Shown here: positions 53,748 to 63,365 of the stretch, one piece after another
Numbering within the stretch: position 1 is the stretch's first letter
Layout of the letters: every line of letters starts with the position of its first letter
From: Oscillospiraceae bacterium
GTDB taxonomy: Bacteria; Bacillota; Clostridia; Oscillospirales; Acutalibacteraceae
Assembly: GCA_015065425.1 (NCBI GenBank)
Contig: SVQH01000014.1
Span: 1 to 64,000, forward strand
DNA: 64,000 bases
Direction: 5' to 3'
Notes under the pieces: model-generated
The model's database searches: none
Told to the model about the DNA's origin: nothing
What the model saw: only the letters and a program-made list of their open reading frames with translations
Position numbers and translations under genes: made by a program

Positions 53748-55850
53748 ATGCCTAAAATAAATGTGCTCCCCAAATCAGTGGCAGAGCTTATTGCGGCCGG
53801 CGAAGTTGTAGAACGTCCGTCGTCCGTTGTAAAAGAACTTGTTGAAAATTCCATAGACGCAGGTGCAAAGACCATAAGCGTTGAAATAAAAAACGGCGGT
53901 GTAAGATATATAAGAGTCACTGATGACGGCTGCGGTATACACCGTGAGGACGTAAGAACCGCTTTTATAAGCCATGCTACCAGTAAGATAAGTTCTTCTG
54001 AAGACCTTGATTCCATCTTTACTCTCGGCTTCAGAGGCGAGGCTCTGCCTTCTGTCGCGGCTGTTTCAAAGCTTTCAATGCTAACCAAAACTTCCGATGA
54101 GGACGAGGGAACTTCCTTTGAAATTGAAGGAGGAGAAGAAAAAAGTTTTGATGCTGCAGGCTGTCCTGACGGTACAACAATTATTATAAGAGACCTTTTT
54201 TATAACACCCCCGCCAGGATGAAATTCCTGAAAAAAGATTCCACGGAAGGAACTTATGTTTCTGATGTGGTTGCAAAAACAGCCATTTCTCACCCCGATA
54301 TACGCTTTTCACTTATAAGAGACGGAAAACAGGTCATTTCCACTCCCGGAGACGGAAAACTTCTCTCTTGTATTTTTTCTGTTTTCGGAAAAGAAGTAAG
54401 TGATTCGCTTATCGAGTGTGATTATGAATACAAATCGGTTAAGGTAAAAGGCTTTGTTTCAAGACCTCTTAACAACCGTCCAAACAGAAATCTGCAGTAC
54501 TGCTATGTAAACGGCAGGTTTGTGCGTATCCCCGCTGCAGCTGCAGCACTTGATCAGGCTTATAAAAACCGTATCATGGCAGGGAAATTTCCCGTTTGCT
54601 TTCTGTTTACCGAAATTCCGCCGGGAAAAATTGATGTAAATGTTCATCCGGCAAAAACAGAGGTCAGATTTTCTGAAGATTCTGTTATATTTGAAGCTAT
54701 ATATTATGCTGCAAAGGCTGCACTGAACAAAGGAGATAACAAGCCCCCCGAAGTGGAACTCAGCGGCAAAAAAGATGTTCTTGCCAAAAAAATGCCCGAT
54801 ACGGTTCAGATGAGTTTTGCTGAAAAAAATGTCCGCAAAGACAATGACGTTCCCGTTAAAGAGAGTGCTTCAGCAGGTTCTGAATATGTTGTACGGAAAG
54901 AATCCCGTATTGCTGAAAAGGAAGAAAATTTTTCAAAACTTTTTAATGAAAAAATCGGTACTTCTGTTTCCGAAGGCGGATATTTCCGTGATACATCGGG
55001 AGTGTTTCAGAATCTTTTGTCAAAAGATGAAGTAAGACAGAAAAACATTGAACTTCTGCGTCAGCAGAGAGAAAAGAAATTTTCAACGGTGCCGTTTTCC
55101 GAAAATGAAGAAAAGCATGATATATGTGATACTGATAACAGTATATCCGTAAGTACAGACGAACAAACGGACAGTTCGGTAATCGCGGACGGTAATACGG
55201 ATAACAAAGATTTTCCCGTAAACGAAAACAAGTCGAAGGAAAATGAATTGTCTGTTTCAGAAGATACAGCTTTACCTGTCATTCCGGAGTACAGTATTGT
55301 CGGAGAAGTTTTTGCTACATACATACTTGTTGAAAGCGAAGGAAAGCTTCTGATAATTGACAAGCACGCGGCTCATGAGAGGATAATTTTCAATGAACTG
55401 AAAAATAAAGGTTTTTCGGAAGATTCCCAGATGCTTCTTGTACCTGTCAGCGTACCTCTTTCAGGAAAAGAATATGCGGCTGTTATTGAAAATCTTCATG
55501 TTTTTTCCGAAGGAGGCTTTACCGTTGAGGATTTCGGCGGAGAATGTGTTATCGTAAGAGACTGTCCCGTTTCACTTCAAAAAGAGGATATTGTGGCTGT
55601 AATAACCGAAATGGCAGGAGAGCTTCTCAGAGGTAATATGAGACCCGTTCCCGAAAAACTTACATGGCTTTATCATTCTACGGCTTGCAGAAGAGCTGTA
55701 AAAGCAGGCGATGTAATGAAAAAAGAGGAAACTGAGGCTCTCGTCCGAAAGATACTTTCAGACTCCGATGTGAGATATTGTCCTCACGGCAGACCCGTTA
55801 TGTATGAGCTTTCAAAGCGTGAAATTGAAAAACAGTTCGGAAGAGTATAA
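53748..55850 (+). CDS. mutL: DNA mismatch repair endonuclease MutL
   Basis: 700 residues. The N-terminal GHKL ATPase shows ELVENSIDAGAKTI, VTDDGCGI, and GFRGEALPSVAAV. A long disordered linker (about 340-500) precedes the C-terminal domain, which holds the endonuclease motif DKHAAHERIIFNE (usual Gln replaced by Lys), ACRRAVKAGD and CPHGRP, so it should nick DNA. The miaA start codon directly follows its stop codon. Confidence 0.96.
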   Translation: MPKINVLPKSVAELIAAGEVVERPSSVVKELVENSIDAGAKTISVEIKNGGVRYIRVTDDGCGIHREDVRTAFISHATSKISSSEDLDSIFTLGFRGEALPSVAAVSKLSMLTKTSDEDEGTSFEIEGGEEKSFDAAGCPDGTTIIIRDLFYNTPARMKFLKKDSTEGTYVSDVVAKTAISHPDIRFSLIRDGKQVISTPGDGKLLSCIFSVFGKEVSDSLIECDYEYKSVKVKGFVSRPLNNRPNRNLQYCYVNGRFVRIPAAAAALDQAYKNRIMAGKFPVCFLFTEIPPGKIDVNVHPAKTEVRFSEDSVIFEAIYYAAKAALNKGDNKPPEVELSGKKDVLAKKMPDTVQMSFAEKNVRKDNDVPVKESASAGSEYVVRKESRIAEKEENFSKLFNEKIGTSVSEGGYFRDTSGVFQNLLSKDEVRQKNIELLRQQREKKFSTVPFSENEEKHDICDTDNSISVSTDEQTDSSVIADGNTDNKDFPVNENKSKENELSVSEDTALPVIPEYSIVGEVFATYILVESEGKLLIIDKHAAHERIIFNELKNKGFSEDSQMLLVPVSVPLSGKEYAAVIENLHVFSEGGFTVEDFGGECVIVRDCPVSLQKEDIVAVITEMAGELLRGNMRPVPEKLTWLYHSTACRRAVKAGDVMKKEETEALVRKILSDSDVRYCPHGRPVMYELSKREIEKQFGRV

Positions 55851-56825
55851 ATGAAAACATTGAAAAACGGTAAAATCCCCGTAATAGTAATTGCAGGTCC
55901 CACCGCATCGGGAAAAACCGCTGTCAGTGTGGAAATTGCAAAAAGATTTAACGCAGAGGTAATCTCCGCAGACTCCATGCAGATATATAAGGGTATGGAT
56001 ATTGCTTCTGCAAAACCCACGGCAGATGAGATGCAGGGAATAGAGCACCATCTTGTTGATTTTCTTGAGCCGCATATAAAATACAGTGTGGCAAAATTCT
56101 GTGAAGACGCATTTCACTGTGTTGAAGCTATCCGTTCACGGAATAAGAATGTCATTGTCGCAGGCGGCACGGGGCTTTATATAGATTCCTTTGTCAATAA
56201 TATTGTTTTTGAAAAACAGGAAGACAATGAAAAGATTAGAGAGAAAATAAGGCTTCGCAGAGAAAAAGAGGGTATAGAGGCAATTTATGAAGAACTCAGA
56301 AAAATTGATCCCGAAACGGCAGACTCGCTTCATATAAACAATGAAGGCAGGGTAATGAGGGCTTATGAAACATATCTTCTTACAGGTGAAAAGCCTTCTG
56401 TTATAAGACAGCGTTCAAGAAGCAGCCAATCACCTTTTGCCCCTGTTTATATCTGTCTTATGTATGAGGACAGGGAAAAGCTTTATGACAGAATAAATAA
56501 AAGAGTAGACATTATGCTTGAAAAAGGGCTTCTTAAGGAAGCGGAAGAATATTTTTCTCTTGACCGGCAGTCCACTTCTTCCCAAGCTATCGGACATAAA
56601 GAGCTGATACCTTATCTTACAGGTGAAATAAGCCTTGAGACGGCAGTGGAAAATCTTAAACGGTCTACGAGAAATTATGCAAAAAGACAGCTTACATGGT
56701 TCAGAAGAAATGAAAATATGATACCTGTATACTGTGATAAATACGATAATTTTTCAGATATGGTAAATGCCATAAGTGATATTATAAAAAAATCAGGTCT
56801 TTTTGAAGAAGGTGATATATATTGA
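55851..56825 (+). CDS. miaA: tRNA dimethylallyltransferase
   Basis: 324 residues. It adds a dimethylallyl group to A37 of tRNAs, giving the substrate for MiaB. P-loop AGPTASGKTA, DSMQIYKGMDIASAKP and AGGTGLYID motifs are intact. It begins at the base after the mutL stop. Its last codon overlaps a TTG start of the next gene. Confidence 0.96.
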   Translation: MKTLKNGKIPVIVIAGPTASGKTAVSVEIAKRFNAEVISADSMQIYKGMDIASAKPTADEMQGIEHHLVDFLEPHIKYSVAKFCEDAFHCVEAIRSRNKNVIVAGGTGLYIDSFVNNIVFEKQEDNEKIREKIRLRREKEGIEAIYEELRKIDPETADSLHINNEGRVMRAYETYLLTGEKPSVIRQRSRSSQSPFAPVYICLMYEDREKLYDRINKRVDIMLEKGLLKEAEEYFSLDRQSTSSQAIGHKELIPYLTGEISLETAVENLKRSTRNYAKRQLTWFRRNENMIPVYCDKYDNFSDMVNAISDIIKKSGLFEEGDIY

Positions 56826-58093
56826 AAAAGCATGAGGTAAAAACAAATATCGATTTCAGGATAAATTCCCCTGTTTTGAAAACCATTCTTATCGTTATAT
56901 TGTTTTTATTCCTGACATTTATTGTTGCTTATCCCATTGTGGTGTTTTCTGATGTTTCAAGTGACATAAAGACACAGACTGTTGTAAGAAGAACAGTTTA
57001 TAATACTATAGATACAGAGGCTTTTGTCGTAAGAAATGAAACAATTATAACAAATTCCCACAGCGGAACACTGGTTCCTGAACTTACAAACGGAAGCAAA
57101 GTGGCAATAGGCGATACAGTGGCTCAGGTATATACGGATGATGGGGTTGCGGAAAATGCCGCAAGACTTTCGGAACTAAAAGCGGAAATCAATTATTATA
57201 TGACGGTAAAGGGAACGGGTGCAGGAACACTTCAGTCGGATATTGATCTTTACAAAAGCAGTGTTTCGGATACACTCCTTGCCATGGCTTCTGCCTCGGA
57301 ACAGGACGAGCTTTCTGAAATATACGAGCTTTCACGTCAGATGCGTGAGATAGTAACAAAAAAACAAATAGTAACGGGAAATGAGATAGATGTTACCGAT
57401 ATATTGACCGAACTTCAGAATGAGTATGAATCTCTCAAAGGAAGGGCAGTATCCTCTTACAGTGTAACGGCTGAAAAATCAGGTTACTTCGTAAGCAGCT
57501 GCGACGGTTATGAAAACTCGGTAGATTTTGAAAATGTAAAAAATATGAATCCCGATGCAGTCAATAATGCCATTGCTACGGAGCAGTCACCCATATCCGC
57601 TGCGAGTGTCGGAAAAATCATCACCGATTTCAACTGGTATCTTGTTTGCAATACGACACTTAAGGATATGGGCAGTATTGAACGAGGCGACAATGTCACA
57701 GTATCATTTATGAACTCTACCGTGCGGGATCTTACCATGAGGGTAATTGCCGTAAATCAGAGTGAAGATAATTCATCAGTTACATTGGTTCTCGGTTGTA
57801 ATATAATGGATGAGGATATTGCGGCTTTAAGAAAGGCAACGATAAAAATCAGAGTTGAAGCAATAAGCGGACTTGCTCTTGACAGAAAGGCTCTGAGAAC
57901 AGTTGGCGGACAAAAGGGCGTATATATAAAGGTAGGTAATATTGCTGAATTCAGAACCGTGAATATTATATATTCCGATGAAAACATAGTAATTGCCGAT
58001 AATACCGAAGCGAAGCTTGATGATCATCTTGAGCTTTATGATGAAATAATTCTGGAAGGGACTGATCTTTATGACTCAAAACTTCTCAACTGA
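56822..58093 (+). CDS. HlyD-like membrane protein of the division cluster
   Basis: 423 residues with a TTG start (56822) overlapping the miaA stop (TTGA). One transmembrane helix (about 20-42) is followed by an extracytoplasmic domain: a lipoyl/barrel-sandwich half (HSGTLVPELTNGSKVAIGD), a coiled coil (about 115-195), and the second half. This is the HlyD/membrane-fusion layout, but no ABC or RND pump gene is adjacent. Its position before yggS-sepF-divIVA suggests a cell-division or wall role. Confidence 0.7.
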   Translation: MKKHEVKTNIDFRINSPVLKTILIVILFLFLTFIVAYPIVVFSDVSSDIKTQTVVRRTVYNTIDTEAFVVRNETIITNSHSGTLVPELTNGSKVAIGDTVAQVYTDDGVAENAARLSELKAEINYYMTVKGTGAGTLQSDIDLYKSSVSDTLLAMASASEQDELSEIYELSRQMREIVTKKQIVTGNEIDVTDILTELQNEYESLKGRAVSSYSVTAEKSGYFVSSCDGYENSVDFENVKNMNPDAVNNAIATEQSPISAASVGKIITDFNWYLVCNTTLKDMGSIERGDNVTVSFMNSTVRDLTMRVIAVNQSEDNSSVTLVLGCNIMDEDIAALRKATIKIRVEAISGLALDRKALRTVGGQKGVYIKVGNIAEFRTVNIIYSDENIVIADNTEAKLDDHLELYDEIILEGTDLYDSKLLN

Positions 58094-58796
58094 CGAAGAC
58101 CTGTCTTTTCTGAAAGATAATCTTCAGGAGGTGCTTGAGAGTATTCAGAATGCCGCTGTGAAGGCAAACCGTTCACCTGACAGTATCCGCCTTATGGCTG
58201 TGACAAAGACAGTAAAGCCTTTGTATATCAATTATATGCTTTCAAACGGCATAGGACTTATAGGTGAAAATAAGGTACAGGAGCTTTTATCAAAGGTTGA
58301 GTTCTTCAATAAACCGGTTCCTGAAATGCACATAATAGGGCATCTTCAGAGCAATAAGGTAAGAAAAATTATCGACACGGTGGATATGATACAGTCGGTT
58401 GACAGTATCTCACTTGCAAAAGAGATATCAAGACAGGCAGCCTTACACGAAAAAAGTATGGATATACTTCTTGAAGTCAATATAGGTTCGGAAGAGGCAA
58501 AAACAGGACTTGATATAAGAGACATTAATGAGACGGCATTTGCAGTGAGCGAAATGGAAGGAATAAACCTGAAGGGGCTTATGTGTGTGCCGCCCATATC
58601 CGACAGCGAAAGCGAAACACGGGGTTACTTTGAAAAGACAAGAAGGCTTTATGATGAACTTTCTTCGGCATTGAAAGGAAAATGTGAGTTTTCAGTTCTC
58701 TCAATGGGTATGTCGGGAGATTATGTTCATGCCATTGCCGAGGGGTCAAATCTCGTGCGTGTCGGAAGTGCACTGTTCGGTGCAAGAAGATATTAA
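58071..58796 (+). CDS. Pyridoxal-phosphate homeostasis protein (YggS/PLPBP family)
   Basis: 241 residues. PLP-binding Lys lies in MAVTKTVKP, with IGENKVQELL, HIIGHLQSNK and SMGMSGDY(V/M) as family motifs. It buffers PLP and affects amino-acid balance. It overlaps the preceding gene by 23 bp. In Firmicutes the yggS-sepF neighbourhood is conserved. Confidence 0.93.
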   Translation: MTQNFSTDEDLSFLKDNLQEVLESIQNAAVKANRSPDSIRLMAVTKTVKPLYINYMLSNGIGLIGENKVQELLSKVEFFNKPVPEMHIIGHLQSNKVRKIIDTVDMIQSVDSISLAKEISRQAALHEKSMDILLEVNIGSEEAKTGLDIRDINETAFAVSEMEGINLKGLMCVPPISDSESETRGYFEKTRRLYDELSSALKGKCEFSVLSMGMSGDYVHAIAEGSNLVRVGSALFGARRY

Positions 58797-58838
58797 TGTA
58801 TATATTATTAGTTTATAATAAGAAAGGAAATTTATATT

Positions 58839-59318
58839 ATGGGTATCGGAGATAAGTTCAAAAAATTATTAAACATCGATGACGGTTATTTTGATGATGT
58901 TGATGCAGAGGATATAGAATATGATCCTACGGCAGCAAAGGACAATTCCCGTCGTACATCGGGTATTCTCACTGCAGAAAGAAGACCTGCTTCCGCTGCA
59001 CCTTCACACGGAACAAAGGTAGTTGATATACACACAACTGCAAAGCTTCAGGTGGTTCTTAAAAAGCCTGAGCATTTTGACGAAGCTACTGCCATTGCTG
59101 ATGAGCTTCTTGAAAAAAGAACCGTTGTCTTAAATCTTGAGGCAACTCAGAAAGAAGAAGCGGGAAAACTTCTTTGTTTTCTCAGTGGTGTTGCCTATGC
59201 CAACGGCGGTAAACTCAAGAAGATAGCAAACAACACCTACATTATCACTCCTTATAATGTTGATGTAATGGGCGATCTTCTGGATGAACTTGAAAGCAAC
59301 GGAATGTTCTTTGTCTGA
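58839..59318 (+). CDS. sepF: Cell division protein SepF
   Basis: 159 residues. An N-terminal membrane-binding helix (MGIGDKFKKLLNI) precedes an acidic linker and the C-terminal SepF core (VDIHTTAKLQVVLKKPEHFDEA, VVLNLEATQKEEAGKLLCFLSG). It bundles FtsZ filaments at the septum. The SD is AAAGGAA. Confidence 0.94.
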   Translation: MGIGDKFKKLLNIDDGYFDDVDAEDIEYDPTAAKDNSRRTSGILTAERRPASAAPSHGTKVVDIHTTAKLQVVLKKPEHFDEATAIADELLEKRTVVLNLEATQKEEAGKLLCFLSGVAYANGGKLKKIANNTYIITPYNVDVMGDLLDELESNGMFFV

Positions 59319-59364
59319 TAAAAACAAAAACTTTTTTTGATAAAAAGGAAAGGAAGCGATAGCA

Positions 59365-61884
59365 ATGCTTACCCCTGCACAGCTTAAACAGAATCAGCTT
59401 GAAAAACTTGAAAACGGCTGTTATCAGGCAGAAGAGGTGGATAAACTTCTTGATGCAGTTACCGCCGATTATGAGCGTATTTTTGAGGAAAACGGAACTC
59501 TTATCAGAAAACTCAGTGTTCTTGCCGCAAAGCTTGATGAATACAGAAAAGATGAAAATGTATTGAGAGATGTTCTGCTCAATGCTCAGAAAAGTGCAGA
59601 TATAATCATATCCACGGCACAGTCACAGGCTGATGCCATGATAGTTGATGCAAATAATGCCGTCTCTGAAATAGTAAAAAGCGGCGAAGGTATAATTGAA
59701 AACGCAAATATCAAGGCAGATAAGATAACTGCTGCCGCAGAAGCGGAGTATACAAGCATTATTCAGTCTGCAAAGGTTATGGCTGACGGATATCTTTCCG
59801 CTGCAAGAGAATCTGCGGCATCTGTCACCGCTGAAGTTGAGAGAAGTGTGAATGAACTTATGGGCGACTGCGATTCGAAGGCTGCCGCCATGCTCAGCGA
59901 AGCAAAAGCAAAGGCAGAGGAGATACTTGCAGATGCAAACAAAAACGCAAAAAGCATAGTCAATGATGCAAATATTGAAGCAGGCGAGATAATCGACTCC
60001 GGAATCGAGCAGTCCGCCGCTTCCCGTGATGAGGCTGTAAAAAACGCTGAAGCTATTATAAGCGAATCAAAGCAACAGGCTGACACCCTTCTTTCAGAAG
60101 CAAAAGAACTTGCAGAAAAACTGATAAAAGAAGCAGAAGAAAAAGCAAAAAAGACGGAAAACGAAGCTGAAGAAAAGGCAAAAGAACTTTCTTCTGCAGC
60201 CGAGCAGTATTCACAGGAACTGGTAAACGGTGCAAAGAATGATGCAGACACTCTCAGAAGCGAGACGGAAGCCACCGCACAGGAGTATCTCACACAGGCA
60301 AAAGAGACTCTTGAGAAAGCAAAATCAACTTCCAAGGGACTTATAAATGAAGCAGAAATCCGTGCTGTGCAGATGGTGGACGAAGCAAAAAAACAGGCAG
60401 ACGAGCTCAACCGTGTGTCAACTCATAATTCTTTTATGTACATAGAAGAGGCAAAGAGTCGTGCAAATGAAGAAGTTGCCGATATAAAGGCAAAGACAGA
60501 AGCGGAAGCCGCAAATGCAAAGGAAAATGCACAGCGTATAATTGACGAGGCAAAAGCTCTCAGTGAAGAAATACATACCCGTACTCTCATTGAAGCAGAG
60601 GAGCTTCTCAGTGCCGCAAAAGCAAAGGCACAGGAAACCGTTACCAATGCCGAGAATACACTGAAGGCTGTGTTCGGGGAAGCAGATACTACGGTAGAAA
60701 GCATTCTTGTCCTTGCAAAGCAGCAGTCAGAGGATATGCTTAATTCCGCAACGAGAGATTCCCGTATTAAAATAAGTGAAGCAGATCGCAATGCCGATGA
60801 GATGCTCAATGAAGCAAGAACCAAGAGTGCACAGATGTTAAGCGGTGCAAAGCATGAGTGTGAACGCATGACTTCTCTTGCAACAAATCTCAAGGTCAAG
60901 CTTGTTGATCTTATAAGCACTGTTGAAAAGAATTACAATATAGTTCAGAAGCAGTCCACACAGCTCAGAGAAAGTCTTGAAAAGCAGGTAAAAGCAAGTG
61001 AAGAAATGCTTGCCGCTCAGAAAACCGCTCTTGCAGTTCTTCCCGCTTTTGAAGAGAATGATGTATTCAAAATCAATGTGGATGCACATTTTGAACCCAT
61101 TGCAAAAGATGTTGACGCAATCAAAATGCTTTCTGTTTACGGACTCAATATGGAAAGAGAAGTGTCCCCCGAACAGGTGAATTCTTCAAAGGATGTCAAG
61201 AAATATAATGAGGCATATATTGCCGAAGCATCTGCCAAATTTGATGAACTCGTAGGTTCTCTTGATAAGACGGCTGATGTGGATGTCGGAAAATTCATTG
61301 AAGAGAATGATAAGTTTACCGATGTTTCGGATGTTGTAGTTCCTGTCAGTGAAACTGAGGAAAAACAGGAAGAAAAGAGCGAAGATGCAGAAAAAATCTT
61401 TACCGCAGCTGTGGATTATTCCACTGATGATTTCTCTGCTATTGCTGAAAATCTCAGAGGAGCCATAGATAATGCTGTAGAAAATAACAATACTGACATT
61501 GATAATATGGGTATGGACAGTGAAATATTTGAAATATCCCGTAAGATAGACCTTGCTGCTCTTGAAGAAATGGAAGACGATTTCGACAGTTTCGACGACT
61601 TTACAGCTGAAAAGACAGATATTTCTGATATGGATGACGATTTCCATGCCATATCCGCTGAAATAGCAGATAAGATAGCCGCAATGAAGATAGGTGAAAA
61701 AGAAGAAACTTCTTCCGAAACGGAAACTGCCGATGCTGACACTTCCGTAAATGCAGAAGAAAATGAAGCTGTTGACTCTTTCAATATCGACTTTACGGCA
61801 TTTGAGGAAACAAAATCTCCCAAGAGAGAAAGATCCGCCGATAATAAGGGCAAAAACAAGAAAAAAGGTTTTAAGAGAAGATAA
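59365..61884 (+). CDS. Unusually long DivIVA-like coiled-coil protein
   Basis: 839 residues versus about 160-250 for usual DivIVA. The N-terminus (LTPAQLKQNQLEKLENGCYQAEEVDKLLDAVTADYERI) matches the DivIVA membrane-curvature domain. Residues about 65-560 are an Ala/Glu/Lys-rich coiled coil with a shifting pattern of AEAKAKAEE/ADANKNAK units. An acidic region (~640-800) and a basic tail (SPKRERSADNKGKNKKKGFKRR) follow. It probably marks cell poles or septa and scaffolds other proteins. It lies between sepF and lspA in the division cluster. Confidence 0.8.
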   Translation: MLTPAQLKQNQLEKLENGCYQAEEVDKLLDAVTADYERIFEENGTLIRKLSVLAAKLDEYRKDENVLRDVLLNAQKSADIIISTAQSQADAMIVDANNAVSEIVKSGEGIIENANIKADKITAAAEAEYTSIIQSAKVMADGYLSAARESAASVTAEVERSVNELMGDCDSKAAAMLSEAKAKAEEILADANKNAKSIVNDANIEAGEIIDSGIEQSAASRDEAVKNAEAIISESKQQADTLLSEAKELAEKLIKEAEEKAKKTENEAEEKAKELSSAAEQYSQELVNGAKNDADTLRSETEATAQEYLTQAKETLEKAKSTSKGLINEAEIRAVQMVDEAKKQADELNRVSTHNSFMYIEEAKSRANEEVADIKAKTEAEAANAKENAQRIIDEAKALSEEIHTRTLIEAEELLSAAKAKAQETVTNAENTLKAVFGEADTTVESILVLAKQQSEDMLNSATRDSRIKISEADRNADEMLNEARTKSAQMLSGAKHECERMTSLATNLKVKLVDLISTVEKNYNIVQKQSTQLRESLEKQVKASEEMLAAQKTALAVLPAFEENDVFKINVDAHFEPIAKDVDAIKMLSVYGLNMEREVSPEQVNSSKDVKKYNEAYIAEASAKFDELVGSLDKTADVDVGKFIEENDKFTDVSDVVVPVSETEEKQEEKSEDAEKIFTAAVDYSTDDFSAIAENLRGAIDNAVENNNTDIDNMGMDSEIFEISRKIDLAALEEMEDDFDSFDDFTAEKTDISDMDDDFHAISAEIADKIAAMKIGEKEETSSETETADADTSVNAEENEAVDSFNIDFTAFEETKSPKRERSADNKGKNKKKGFKRR

Positions 61885-61910
61885 CATTCTGAAACTGCGG
61901 AGGATCTGAT

Positions 61911-62438
61911 TTGAAAAAATATACAAAGAAAAAAATAATTATCCTGGTTATTCAGTACATGGGTATGGCAATGCTTATCGGTATTGACCTTATTATAAAA
62001 AAAGTCGTTGTGGATAACATTGCCTTATATGAGAATGTCGGTTTTATTGAAGGGCTTTTCTCATGGACCTATGTACAGAATACCGGTATGGCATGGAGCA
62101 TGTTTGACGGAAATCCCGAACTTCTTTCAGTGTTTACGGGAATATTGATATTCGCCGCTCTTGTGTATCTTGCTTTTCCGTTAAAAAGAGCTCTTGCCTA
62201 TGATATATGTGTTCCCGTCATAATTGCAGGCGGTGCCGCAAACATGATTGACAGAATGACAAGAGGCTTTGTTGTTGATTACATCAGAACTCTTTTTGTT
62301 GATTTCCCTGTTTATAACTTTGCTGACTGTCTTATTACCTGCGGTGCGGCGGCTCTGATGATATATCTCATTTATGAGATAGTACGGGATTCAAAAAATG
62401 AAAAAAAGAAAAAAGCTGAGGTAAAAAGCCTTGAATGA
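61911..62438 (+). CDS. lspA: Lipoprotein signal peptidase II
   Basis: 175 residues with a TTG start (61911) after GGAGG. About four transmembrane helices. The catalytic Asp residues are in ANMIDRMTRGFVVDYI and VYNFADCLI. It cleaves prolipoproteins before the lipid-modified Cys. Its stop overlaps the start of rluD. Confidence 0.94.
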   Translation: MKKYTKKKIIILVIQYMGMAMLIGIDLIIKKVVVDNIALYENVGFIEGLFSWTYVQNTGMAWSMFDGNPELLSVFTGILIFAALVYLAFPLKRALAYDICVPVIIAGGAANMIDRMTRGFVVDYIRTLFVDFPVYNFADCLITCGAAALMIYLIYEIVRDSKNEKKKKAEVKSLE

Positions 62439-63345
62439 GGAGGTTTTTTCCGTTCCTGACGAGCTTGACGGCGAAAGGCTCGACAAGATAATTGCAACCA
62501 TGCTGACTTCTCTTTCCAGAAGTGCTGTACAGAAGCTCATTGAAGAAGGAGACGTCACCCTGAATGGTAAAACCGTTACTAAAGCCGTGAAGCCGAAGGC
62601 AGGAGATGAGATATGTGTCAATGTCCCCGAACCGAAGGAGCTTCAGGCTGTGGCACAGAATATACCCGTTGACATAGTTTATGAGGATGAGCATCTGCTT
62701 GTTGTAAATAAGCCAAAAGGAATGGTGGTGCATCCTGCCGCAGGAAATCCCGACGGGACTCTCGTAAACGCACTGCTTTATCACTGTAAGGGCAGACTTT
62801 CTTCAATAAACGGGGTTATCCGTCCGGGAATTGTACATCGGATAGACAAGGATACAAGCGGACTTCTTATCGTGGCAAAAAACGATAATGCTCACATGCA
62901 TCTTGCAGAACAAATTAAAGAACACAGCTTCAGAAGAGAATACCGTGCTGTGGTGATTGGAAAAATGCCTGCTGACGAGGGAACTGTGAATGTGCCTCTC
63001 GGAAGAAGCAGAAATGACAGAAAAAAGCAGGCTGTAAACGGAATTAATCCCAGAGAAGCCATAACTCATTATAAAGTTCTTGAAAGATATCCCGGTTATG
63101 ATTACTGTAGTTTTACTCTTGAAACGGGAAGAACACATCAGATAAGAGTTCATTCGGCTTATCTCGGACATCCCGTTGCAGGTGACGGTGTTTACGGTAA
63201 CCCTAAGAATAATCTCGGGCTTGAAGGTCAGTGCCTTCATGCCGCAGTTATAGGTTTTATTCACCCTGCAACAAACGAATATATGGAATTTTCGGTGCCA
63301 TTGCCCGATTATTTTATAAATGTACTTGAACGTATCAATAAATAA
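62431..63345 (+). CDS. Ribosomal large subunit pseudouridine synthase RluD-type
   Basis: 304 residues. An N-terminal S4 domain (LDGERLDKIIATML) is followed by the catalytic domain with HRIDKDTSGLLIVAKND and LETGRTHQIRVHS. The start is TTG (62431), with GAGGT 9 nt upstream, overlapping the lspA stop by 8 bp. The lspA-rluD pairing is conserved across Firmicutes; it probably modifies helix 69 of 23S rRNA, judged by family. Confidence 0.9.
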   Translation: MNEEVFSVPDELDGERLDKIIATMLTSLSRSAVQKLIEEGDVTLNGKTVTKAVKPKAGDEICVNVPEPKELQAVAQNIPVDIVYEDEHLLVVNKPKGMVVHPAAGNPDGTLVNALLYHCKGRLSSINGVIRPGIVHRIDKDTSGLLIVAKNDNAHMHLAEQIKEHSFRREYRAVVIGKMPADEGTVNVPLGRSRNDRKKQAVNGINPREAITHYKVLERYPGYDYCSFTLETGRTHQIRVHSAYLGHPVAGDGVYGNPKNNLGLEGQCLHAAVIGFIHPATNEYMEFSVPLPDYFINVLERINK

Positions 63346-63365
63346 AAAAAGGAGTGCTCAGTTTT

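Noticed and set aside
59763..60410. 215-residue open frame on the minus strand inside the DivIVA-like gene
   Set aside because: Ser/Ala/Phe-rich antisense of the Ala/Glu/Lys coiled coil, with no SD or family similarity.
61186..61926. 246-residue minus-strand frame overlapping divIVA-like and lspA
   Set aside because: Hydrophobic shadow of acidic coding sequence on the plus strand; no start signal.
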